Positions 1 through 6,226 of a DNA stretch of 6,340 bases are shown in pieces. The stretch spans positions 1-6,340 of the forward strand of contig JBBAEV010000043.1 in assembly GCA_041655735.1 (NCBI GenBank). Reading direction: 5' to 3'. The position numbers and the translations under genes were made by a program. A model generated the notes under the pieces. That model did no database searches and had not been told where the DNA came from. It worked only from the letters and a program-made list of their open reading frames with translations. Position 1 is the stretch's first letter, and each line of letters opens with the position of its first letter. The stretch is from JBBAEV01 sp041655735. Lineage in GTDB: Bacteria > Bacillota_I > Bacilli_A > RF39 > UBA660.

Positions 1-2980
1 CGTTGTTGGACTTAATATTTAGTTTTATCCAGTGTGAGGTAAGCCTTATTTCAAGTAAGCATTGTTCATCACTTCCTTGCTCTTTTCTAAACCAAAACAT
101 AACTGTTCCTTTTAGGCCAATAGCCCCAGGCGCAAAAGGATATGATAGATTATCATATGAAGGATTACACTTAATATAAAAGAGCTGCCCATCTGATATG
201 ACTTCAAATTGACCCGTACTAGGTTTTATTTCCCCTTCTTCTATACTACCATTATTATTTTTTATATATGCAGTTGCTGCTTGAGACAAAACAATTTCAC
301 TTGCTTCGTTTAATTGTTTTCTATTGAAAAAACAGGTGTATATTGGAATACTTGCTGTTGTATTATCCTTAAAATGTTCAAAAAATGTCGTTGCTCCCTT
401 TTTGGAGTATGTAGCATATGATTGGACAATATCCCTACCCGCAAAACATTTTAAAGATTTTATAGCTAGGTTTCCTAGGTCATCATATTGATAGCTTATT
501 TGATTGTATTCATCCTTAATATATGTTGAAGATAACGTTACTCTATCATAAATATCATATAAATAAGATGTTCCAGCTAAACTTTGTAAATCAAAATAAC
601 CAACAAGTCGCCCTAAGTTATCATATGAATAGCTAAAAAGGGTCTCCTCAGTAGTTTTACGTTTTCCTTTATGTTTTATTGCCTGCAACATTCCCAATTT
701 ATTATAACAAAAGTAATAACTATCTCCTTCTTCTCCAATAGTTTTAATAATAGTATCCCCTAAAGTTTTGCTATCAATATAATTATAGCTTTGGAGGTTA
801 TATGTAAAACCATCCCTCACGATATTAACAAAAGACAAGCGCCCCTTTAATGATTCATAGCCAAACTCATAAAATGTTCCATTTTCCAATATCACTTTAT
901 CTAGTGCCTTGTTTTCATTATATTCATAGTTAATACTCAAATTTATATTTTCCTTTGATAAGGCGACTTTATTAACATCTCCTAAATCATTATAATAATA
1001 GGCTGTAGTAACACCTTCGCTATTTCTTGAGCTTCTTAGTTTTCTTAATGCTTTATCATATATATACTCCTCCTCAGACCAAGGGGGATTTATATATTTA
1101 TCTCTATAAAAGATGGGGTATGGCTCTTCAATCCAAGGGTCATTTATATAAATGTCTTCATCTAATTCAATATTACTCTCAAAATAGTTATTAGAATTAG
1201 ATATTATTGATTTTATATTTCTATTATGTTCATCATATTCATAATAATAACTTACACCTTGGGATGAGGAATAATGAAGGAGATTACCTTTTTCATCATA
1301 AATATAATTGAAATTATCTGTCGAATTAGAAAGTAAATTATTAGAATTATATTGTAATTTGCTTTTTTCATCACCCCAAATACTTTCTATAAGATTCCCT
1401 TGAGCATCATAAGTATAAAAGATTCCAAGCGGTTTTAGGTATAATTGTACCGCATCAAATAAAAACTCCACATCTTCACCCTCGACCTCAAGGCTAATAA
1501 CTATCTTATCGTATTTTTCTTCTACCCTAATTTCCTCAGACATATATTGCCAGTTATTTATGTTGGTAAATTCAATAGCATTCCTTTGAAATACTGATCC
1601 AGCAGAATAAAAACAAACACTAGCTACTGCTTTAGGATTTCCTAAATGCTTTTTGCCCCAAACACTAAATGTGAAAATATCACCATAGTTACCTTGATGA
1701 TATATCACTTGCATAGCAGCTGTGCTACAAAGAGAAGAAAAGCTTTTTATACAAATGGCGGTTGAGCCTAAGATAGAACTATAATCATTACTTGTTGGGT
1801 CACAGGCTAATGATAACTGGCTTCTAATATCTTGTGAGACCTTTTCCCAATCATCAAGTCCTTCTTCAAAATAACCATTCCTAATAAGACTATATTCATT
1901 AGCATAACTTGGATGATTTCTTTGGAGATTAGATCTTGCAATTAGTTTATTATTCTCATCATATTTATAACTTATTACCTCAGCATCATCATTTATTTCA
2001 TAAGCAACTAAATCATTATCATTAAAAAAAACAGTTGTCTTAAATCCTCTAGAATCTGTTATAACACTCCTACCAGGGGAGTAATAGATATGAGTTTCAT
2101 ACCCATCATAGTAGATGTTATTATAGCCTCTCCTAAAACTTATAACTCTTAAATTATCAGCTGATAAATAAAACTTAAATAAATATAAATTTGAATCCTT
2201 TATTTGGATGGTGTTTAGATCATCATCATAACAAAAATCAAATGTATAATAATTAGTGTTGAGTGTTTTCCCGATATTGTTTTTAAATTCTATCGATTTT
2301 AGGTATCCATTTCCATCATATGTAAAGCCTATTGTACCCACTAATGCATATTCTGTTATACTAATCTTTCTTCTAATGGTAATCATTTCAACTTTATTAT
2401 TATTATAAGTAAACATCATCCGCTCAGTGTCCTTACAAGAAATAGATACTAATTGACTTTTACTATTATCGTAGTTAAAATTAATACTCAAACCATTTTT
2501 AGGCTCAATACACACTAGATTAAACAAATTTTCTTGTTCATCAATACACTCGAATATACTCCTATTACCATAAATATCACATAATATAAGTTTATATTCT
2601 TCTTCTTTTTCAATAATTAAATAACACATCGTCTCTATATTCATGTAATTATTTGAACTATGATAAATATCAACCAAACCATCACTATTGGTTACTTCAA
2701 ACCAATTATCCCCTTCTCCTTCTGGCATAGTATCATCTTGAAAAAACATAATCTTTTTGTGATAGTTATATTGTATACCTTTTCCAAAAATAGAATCTTT
2801 CTGATAATCACTTTGGGTATAAATTAAACTTAGATTAACTGGGGTTGGGCCATTTGATATATATAATGGTATTACTATATGCATATTTGCATCATTATCA
2901 TTTACATTTATAAATGCAGTTCCACTATTCCCTACGCTGGTTTCAATTAGCTTAGAATACTCCTTAATTCCCTTATTCAT
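1..2980 (-). CDS. Large RHS/YD-repeat protein, 3' end missing
   Basis: An open frame runs from the ATG at 2980 to the window edge: 993 codons with no stop, so the C-terminus is missing. An AGGAG at 2989-2993 lies 8 nt before the ATG. The first ~75 residues (GTAFINV, MHIVIPLY, PVNLSLIY, FGKGIQYNYHKK) match the usual opening of Gram-positive RHS shells. Up to ~365 there are divergent repeats (FTYDGNGYLKSIEF, YKYDENNKLIAR). Residues ~368-515 (NGYFEEGLDDW ... FTFSVWGKK ... FLFDAVQLYLK) look like a galactose-binding-like beta-sandwich inserted in the shell. Classical YD repeats follow to ~860 (YTYDAQGNL, YIYDEKGNL, YSYDNLGRL, YQYDDLGNL). From ~930 a LamG/concanavalin-like domain begins (GTVMFWFRKEQ). 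No signal peptide or N-terminal TM is visible. RHS shells typically encapsulate a C-terminal toxin; here that part would lie beyond the edge. The RHS call is firm. Toxin function is inferred. Confidence 0.9.
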   Translation of the reverse strand, partial: MNKGIKEYSKLIETSVGNSGTAFINVNDNDANMHIVIPLYISNGPTPVNLSLIYTQSDYQKDSIFGKGIQYNYHKKIMFFQDDTMPEGEGDNWFEVTNSDGLVDIYHSSNNYMNIETMCYLIIEKEEEYKLILCDIYGNRSIFECIDEQENLFNLVCIEPKNGLSINFNYDNSKSQLVSISCKDTERMMFTYNNNKVEMITIRRKISITEYALVGTIGFTYDGNGYLKSIEFKNNIGKTLNTNYYTFDFCYDDDLNTIQIKDSNLYLFKFYLSADNLRVISFRRGYNNIYYDGYETHIYYSPGRSVITDSRGFKTTVFFNDNDLVAYEINDDAEVISYKYDENNKLIARSNLQRNHPSYANEYSLIRNGYFEEGLDDWEKVSQDIRSQLSLACDPTSNDYSSILGSTAICIKSFSSLCSTAAMQVIYHQGNYGDIFTFSVWGKKHLGNPKAVASVCFYSAGSVFQRNAIEFTNINNWQYMSEEIRVEEKYDKIVISLEVEGEDVEFLFDAVQLYLKPLGIFYTYDAQGNLIESIWGDEKSKLQYNSNNLLSNSTDNFNYIYDEKGNLLHYSSSQGVSYYYEYDEHNRNIKSIISNSNNYFESNIELDEDIYINDPWIEEPYPIFYRDKYINPPWSEEEYIYDKALRKLRSSRNSEGVTTAYYYNDLGDVNKVALSKENINLSINYEYNENKALDKVILENGTFYEFGYESLKGRLSFVNIVRDGFTYNLQSYNYIDSKTLGDTIIKTIGEEGDSYYFCYNKLGMLQAIKHKGKRKTTEETLFSYSYDNLGRLVGYFDLQSLAGTSYLYDIYDRVTLSSTYIKDEYNQISYQYDDLGNLAIKSLKCFAGRDIVQSYATYSKKGATTFFEHFKDNTTASIPIYTCFFNRKQLNEASEIVLSQAATAYIKNNNGSIEEGEIKPSTGQFEVISDGQLFYIKCNPSYDNLSYPFAPGAIGLKGTVMFWFRKEQGSDEQCLLEIRLTSHWIKLNIKSNN

Positions 2981-2991
2981 TTAGCTATCTC

Positions 2992-3372
2992 CTAGGATAA
3001 ATTACCTTCTATAATATTTTTTATTGCAAGTAATAGTTTGGAGAATTCCTCATTTAATCTCGCCAAAGAATTCTCTATAACTAATACCCTATCTTCTAGC
3101 AAGTTATCTTTTAAGGGTTCTAGTTCTTTTTTTGTTTTCTTTAGTATGCTATCTTCACAGTAATACGGATTAGTAAATGTTTTTTCATTAGAATATATAA
3201 GTTTATCATTTTTAAGAACAAAATATCTACCATCCTTTGTCATTACGCAAACATATAATACATTTGTATTTTGTTTTAAATACTCATCAACTACCTTAGC
3301 CTCATCAGCATAAGAGATTCCTTCTAGTACCGCAACACCATTTATAATTTTAAAATCATTAATTGTTTTCAT
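2992..3372 (-). CDS. 126-residue protein of unknown function between holin-like and RHS genes
   Basis: I do not recognise the family. Residues ~1-70 look like a small alpha/beta domain with alternating hydrophobic strands (VLYVCVMTKDGRYFVLKNDKLIY). Residues ~78-123 are helical and heptad-like (VLVIENSLARLNEEFSKLLL), which suggests a coiled coil or helical pairing surface. There is no signal peptide or TM segment. The start codon overlaps the stop of the holin-like gene (ATGA) and is preceded by AAGGAG with 5 nt spacing. The gene's own stop overlaps the AGGAG that serves the RHS gene. All three genes therefore look translationally coupled, and stoichiometric cooperation is likely. By position it could be an adaptor or chaperone for the RHS protein, an accessory of the holin-like protein, or an antagonist. 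None of these is shown by sequence. The gene itself is well supported; the function is open. Confidence 0.85.
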   Translation of the reverse strand: MKTINDFKIINGVAVLEGISYADEAKVVDEYLKQNTNVLYVCVMTKDGRYFVLKNDKLIYSNEKTFTNPYYCEDSILKKTKKELEPLKDNLLEDRVLVIENSLARLNEEFSKLLLAIKNIIEGNLS

Positions 3373-3716
3373 AATAACTCCTTATCCCTTTCTCTTTTAT
3401 TTACATTCTTACTTAATTTTATAAACTTTTCTATAAAATCACTTATCATATCTTCTGAATACATAATATTATTTTCCAGGCAAAACTGATTAACCTTTGT
3501 TTTTACCCATTCCTTTTTTTCCATTCCGCTGTAATTTAAAAAACCTTCTGCATCCATCATGAAGTCTTTAACCACTTCCCCTATCTTAACCAAATCACCT
3601 AATAACCTTCCCGTTTTTTTTGACTTTACGAGTTTTATAATCAAAACAAAGATAGCACATAACAATGGTGTTATAGCAACAAGTAATTCTGTTAGCTTTT
3701 TTAAAAATTCAATCAT
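3369..3716 (-). CDS. Holin-like small membrane protein
   Basis: 115 residues. A short amphipathic start is followed by one strongly hydrophobic segment at ~11-31 (LLVAITPLLCAIFVLIIKLV), then a basic stop-transfer KSKK. The rest is a soluble helical tail with the pattern DAEGFLNYSGMEKKEWV, KVNQFCLENNI, EDMISDFIEKFIKLSK. A one-TM N-terminus plus a helical tail with an EKKEWV-type motif resembles LL-H-type phage holins (Phage_holin_6-like) in Gram-positive prophages; I matched this by eye. Such proteins form membrane lesions or help export wall enzymes or toxins. The ATG at 3716 is chosen because GGAG (3725-3728) is 8 nt upstream. An out-of-frame ATG at 3720 would give only three codons. It heads the operon with the 126-residue and RHS genes. 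No endolysin or phage structural gene is next to it, so it looks recruited rather than part of an intact prophage. Confidence 0.72.
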   Translation of the reverse strand: MIEFLKKLTELLVAITPLLCAIFVLIIKLVKSKKTGRLLGDLVKIGEVVKDFMMDAEGFLNYSGMEKKEWVKTKVNQFCLENNIMYSEDMISDFIEKFIKLSKNVNKRERDKELL

Positions 3717-3798
3717 TCATATTTCTCCTTTCTTTTTATAACAAATTAATTATGAGGGGATACTCAAGATGATTATTAAATAACACAAGATGGCAAAA

Positions 3799-3824
3799 AT
3801 TTAAACAATATAGTTGTTTTTAAT
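3799..3824. repeat. AT-rich inverted repeat upstream of holin-like operon
   Basis: ATTTAAACAA (3799-3808) and TTGTTTTTAAT (3814-3824) are inverted, with one bulged base and a 5-nt loop. The dyad lies about 83-108 bp upstream of the holin-like ATG. It could be an operator, a weak terminator for upstream transcription, or just AT-rich coincidence. Confidence 0.35.
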
Positions 3825-3934
3825 AAATGTTCTTATTCCCCAGAAAAAATACATTAATAGCTGCAAGTTATAAATGATGCAAAAATCCAATATATAATAA
3901 ACAAAAACCCGGCTCCAAGGTGCATTAAGAGTAC

Positions 3935-4208
3935 CTACCAAAAAGCAACATGTTCATCAATCCCATATATTAAGCACGAATCGCAATTAGCCTCGTATGC
4001 TATTTTTTTTCTTCTAGCAAAGCTTTCTTGATTTAAAGATGACAGCCATTATCTACTGACCTTCTTGCTTGTCTGATAAACTTTTCTTTGATTTCTTTAT
4101 TACCCTTTACTTCAGGGTATACTGCCCTCTTGAATCATTGTAGGGTGGCCTTTCATAAGGATCATTATTTTCAATATCTGCATGATGATTCTTTAAATTA
4201 TTACTCAT
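3935..4208 (-). pseudogene. Possible frameshifted coding relic
   Basis: Three coding-looking frames follow one another on the minus strand, each in a different frame. The first, 4208-4107, is an ATG frame of 33 codons starting MSNNLKNHHADIENNDPYER. The second is open from 4134 to 4033 and contains KGNKEIKEKFIRQARRS. The third, 4048-3935, contains NQESFARRKKIAYEANCDSC. Charged, protein-like composition handed from frame to frame suggests a gene broken by at least two small indels. The first ATG has no good Shine-Dalgarno. The third piece loosely recalls the R..IA...N.D segment of Amidase_3 endolysins, which would fit beside a holin, but the match is weak and could be chance. Chance short frames in AT-rich DNA are a real alternative. 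Confidence 0.25.
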
Positions 4209-4230
4209 ATCAAAGTTTTATTCCTATCTT

Positions 4231-5331
4231 TTATTCTATAGCATTAATTTCTTCAAAGATCCTACGATATTCACGGTAGTGATTCCTACTAAAAACAATT
4301 AAAATTTCATTAGGATTTAGTTCTTTAAGAGCTTTTTTACATGCTTCTTCTAACCTTGGAATAAACTTATATTTGGAATAATTATTTTCTTTTATCACAT
4401 CTTGAATAAAGACTTCTTCCTCGCAAGGATTATTAGTTGGGCTCGTAAGATATATATAGTTCCCCCGTTTTAAATATCTTCCAACTCTCTCCCGTGAGGA
4501 CAGAACCCATTCGTTAACTTCCTTGTAATGAACATTAGAAAAAATAATACGGTAATTTGTACTATCTAATGGCTTTTCAATTCCCACAAGCGTAATAACA
4601 GCACCAGCTAGCCCAGTATCAATCACAACAGTTTTTCCGCCAACAACAACCTTTTCAAACCTACCCCTAATTTTAATATCTTTCGCAAACTCACTAAATA
4701 ACTTCATGTCAAGAACATCAAGTTCAAAAAGAGTGGCAAGTGCAGCAGCAATGTTCCTAGCATGATAAGCAGTAATAAGATTTGTCTGAAACATTATTCC
4801 CAAAAATGAAAGCGTAAGCCCATCCATTTTATTATCCAAAACGCTAATGCGATGATTAGCATCCCCGCTGTACCCATAAGTTATATGATTAATATCAGAA
4901 AACTTACTATATTCCTCATTTTCATATCTTATTAAAACTTTCCCCACATTGGGCGCTAGGAGGATGTTCCTTTTACAGGCAAGATATTCTTCTTTATTTT
5001 TAAAATGATTATGTAGAGTGCTAAAAAAACTAGTTAAAATAACAACATCAAATTTAAGTTTATGGACCGTATCGCGCCGTTTTATACTTTCTGCTGCTAT
5101 TTCCACAATAGCAAATTCACAACCAGAATTTGCATCATCAAGTAAATTTACATCTAAATCCTTACGATACATCGTAGTTTGAGGATAATCTTTTTGTTTG
5201 GTCAGCCCATTTACAAAAAGCCCATTACTAGTATACATAGATACGCTTTTCTTACAATAAAGCAAATACTGATAAATGATTTCAGCAACTGAAGTTTTAC
5301 CACAACTTCCAGTTATACCAATTAATTTCAT
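4231..5331 (-). CDS. Stand-alone MurE-type Mur ligase lacking the N-terminal domain
   Basis: 366 residues, starting directly at the P-loop GITGSCGKT (5-13). MurE enzymes are near 490 residues, and the missing part is the ~90-residue UDP-MurNAc-binding domain. The central ATPase domain continues with TTMYRKDL (52-59, MurE TTPDALEL region), VEIAAE (76-81, with E77 at the metal-binding Glu of MEVSSH), NKEEYLACK (112-120, K120 at the carbamylated Lys) and HARNIAAALA (190-199). The third domain starts at IRGRFEKV (221-228). It contains TSPTNNPCEEE near 296-306 (DNPR region) and SRNHYREY (348-355, KGHEDYQ region). Several usual residues are changed: SSH is AAE, DYAHTP is DTGLAG, and DHLDYHG is disrupted. 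It probably still forms an acyl-phosphate and an amide bond, but on an unknown acceptor. GGGAGG (5339-5344) is 7 nt before the ATG, and there is no good start upstream. An essential MurE is unlikely; a wall-modifying or peptide-tagging role is speculation. Confidence 0.85.
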   Translation of the reverse strand: MKLIGITGSCGKTSVAEIIYQYLLYCKKSVSMYTSNGLFVNGLTKQKDYPQTTMYRKDLDVNLLDDANSGCEFAIVEIAAESIKRRDTVHKLKFDVVILTSFFSTLHNHFKNKEEYLACKRNILLAPNVGKVLIRYENEEYSKFSDINHITYGYSGDANHRISVLDNKMDGLTLSFLGIMFQTNLITAYHARNIAAALATLFELDVLDMKLFSEFAKDIKIRGRFEKVVVGGKTVVIDTGLAGAVITLVGIEKPLDSTNYRIIFSNVHYKEVNEWVLSSRERVGRYLKRGNYIYLTSPTNNPCEEEVFIQDVIKENNYSKYKFIPRLEEACKKALKELNPNEILIVFSRNHYREYRRIFEEINAIE

Positions 5332-5370
5332 TATAAAACCTCCCTTTACCTATATAAACGGATGAAAACC

Positions 5371-5428
5371 AAAAAAAACAACCAAAACCACAAAAAACCC
5401 AATGGTAAATTATGGTAATGGTTGTTTT
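5371..5428 (-). terminator. Hairpin plus T8 at the end of the sigma gene
   Basis: On the minus strand, AAAACAACCA-TT-ACCA (5428-5413) pairs with TGGT-TT-TGGTTGTTTT (5390-5375): 10 bp, a TT/TT internal mismatch, then 4 bp, with a loop of about 22 nt. The T run reaches 5371. The 5' arm lies in the last codons of the sigma gene and the stop codon is in the loop. It looks like an intrinsic terminator or attenuator separating the sigma gene from the Mur ligase gene. The long loop and A/T-rich stem make it weak, so read-through is plausible. Confidence 0.5.
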
Positions 5429-6111
5429 AGCTTATCTCTTATCTTATTAAATACTTTCGAAACATATTGTTGGGTTTTTCCAATCCTTTTTGATACTTCT
5501 TTTTGAGTTAAAAAAGACCCATTATGAATAAATAATTTTAAAAACTCTCTCTCAAAAGAAGTTAACCCTTTAAATAAATCTAAATAACCCTCCGCGTCCT
5601 TATGTTTAAATTCATCTTCTTCTACATCTTCAATTATTGGATTATTAGAACTAATGAGTATTGTTTTGGGCCTTTTCCGATAAAGGTCAATCCTCAGATA
5701 ATGAAAACTTGTTTTAAAAAAACTTATTATCTTTCTATTATTAATATATTTACTAAAAGAATTGATAAAGGATCTAAACCCATCCTCAGTATTGCTATTT
5801 GAATATAAATCAATATTTTCTTGCGATAATAATATAAATTCTTTTAAAAAATATTCATCACGTTTTGAAAAGAAAATAATTTCTTTGCCTTCAATTTTAA
5901 AATAATTACATTTTATCTTTTTTGAAGTTAGAATGTCATAGGCTCTCATCAAGCACTCTTGATGGAAGTCCTCTCTATCAGAAATGTTAATAAAATGCTT
6001 TTGACTTGCTATTATGGGCTCTAAACATCCAATAATATTTACAAAAACTTCATCCCTTAATTCCTTTTCGTTTGTTTCATAAAATAGTAAAATTAAATTA
6101 TATAACCTCAC
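5410..6111 (-). CDS. Sigma-70-like alternative sigma factor
   Basis: 233 residues. Residues ~21-61 resemble sigma region 2.1-2.2 (FVNIIGCLEPIIAS ... EDFHQECLMRAYDIL, compare DLxQEGxxGLxxAI). Residues ~113-147 (INSFSKYINNRKI, FFKTSFHYLRIDLYRKR) fit region 2.3-2.4, which melts and reads the -10. Residues ~183-229 (LTSFEREFLKLF ... LTQKEVSKRIGKTQQYVSKV, then FNKIRDKLK) are a clear region 4 helix-turn-helix for the -35. A ~50-residue divergent stretch (~62-112) separates the two parts of region 2. No region 1.1 or 3 is seen, so it is ECF/group 5-like. TcdR and UviA, which drive toxin or bacteriocin genes, are the nearest functional analogues I can name, though similarity is by architecture only. 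The start is GTG: GGAG (6119-6122) lies 7 nt upstream, and no in-frame ATG occurs before the upstream stop. Likely targets are itself, the Mur ligase gene or the holin-RHS operon. A phage late-gene activator of similar fold is the alternative. Confidence 0.78.
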   Translation of the reverse strand: MRLYNLILLFYETNEKELRDEVFVNIIGCLEPIIASQKHFINISDREDFHQECLMRAYDILTSKKIKCNYFKIEGKEIIFFSKRDEYFLKEFILLSQENIDLYSNSNTEDGFRSFINSFSKYINNRKIISFFKTSFHYLRIDLYRKRPKTILISSNNPIIEDVEEDEFKHKDAEGYLDLFKGLTSFEREFLKLFIHNGSFLTQKEVSKRIGKTQQYVSKVFNKIRDKLKQPLP

Positions 6112-6131
6112 TTTCCCTCTCCATAAAAATA

Positions 6132-6226
6132 ATGCAAAATATATGAAAAAATTCTACATTACTACATCCCTTGGAAGCATTATATTACATGTTTTTACAA
6201 ATAACAAGATTAAACACATTTTGCAT
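6132..6226. repeat. 9-bp inverted repeat flanking the sigma-gene promoter
   Basis: ATGCAAAAT (6132-6140) and ATTTTGCAT (6218-6226) are perfect inverted copies, 11 of 13 with flanks. They sit either side of the -35/-10 pair, with their centre near the -10. The octamer ATGCAAAA occurs again at 3877-3884, upstream of the holin-like operon. They may be operator half-sites for a shared regulator. Chance is possible in AT-rich DNA. Confidence 0.35.
6179..6207 (-). promoter_or_regulatory. Housekeeping sigma-A-type promoter of the sigma gene
   Basis: The -35 TTGTTA (6207-6202), a 17-bp spacer and a perfect -10 TATAAT (6184-6179) lie on the minus strand. Transcription should start near 6172, giving a leader of about 60 nt before the GTG. 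This is the only strong sigma-A promoter I see in the window. The sigma factor would therefore be made by the normal polymerase, while the downstream genes may depend on it. Confidence 0.7.

Larger units (their letters stand above)
3717..4230. other. 514-bp stretch without an intact gene
   Basis: This lies between the Mur ligase stop and the holin-like ATG. It contains three short overlapping minus-strand frames that may be relics (3935-4208), a possible 23-residue hydrophobic frame (3854-3925), a small hairpin (TACCCT/AGGGTA, 4101-4106 and 4114-4119) without a T tract, and an AT-rich dyad (3799-3824). I found no convincing sigma-A promoter before the holin-like operon. The nearest look-alikes have poor spacing or poor hexamers. 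The 5' leader of that operon must start here, or transcription must read through from the Mur ligase gene. No tRNA, CRISPR or clear insertion-sequence ends are visible. Confidence 0.7.

Noticed and set aside
3709..3720. Three-codon frame starting at the ATG at 3720, overlapping the holin-like start
   Set aside because: Shine-Dalgarno spacing is only 4 nt to this ATG but 8 nt to the in-frame ATG at 3716, so a regulatory upstream frame is not supported.
3559..3741. Plus-strand frame of 60 codons
   Set aside because: It is antisense to the holin-like gene, has no ribosome binding site and no family resemblance.
3733..3745. GTTATA before the holin-like gene, like BotR/TcdR -10 elements
   Set aside because: No TTTACA-like -35 lies at a suitable distance, so it is not a supported site.
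4101..4119. TACCCT/AGGGTA hairpin as a Mur ligase terminator
   Set aside because: Only 6 bp with no following T tract in either direction.
4088..4279. Plus-strand frame of 63 codons
   Set aside because: It overlaps the 3' end of the Mur ligase antisense, has no Shine-Dalgarno and its composition looks like chance.
5353..5381. Sigma-A-like TTGTTT-N17-TTTATA before the Mur ligase gene
   Set aside because: Both hexamers match only three of six positions, and the -35 lies in the T-rich terminator tail.
5602..5802. Plus-strand frame of 66 codons
   Set aside because: It lies wholly antisense to the sigma gene; the hydrophobic look comes from the AT-rich opposite strand.
1..6111. Mycoplasma-type code (TGA as Trp)
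   Set aside because: Trp is written TGG throughout, no TGA interrupts the long frames, and TGA ends the holin-like gene in an ATGA overlap.
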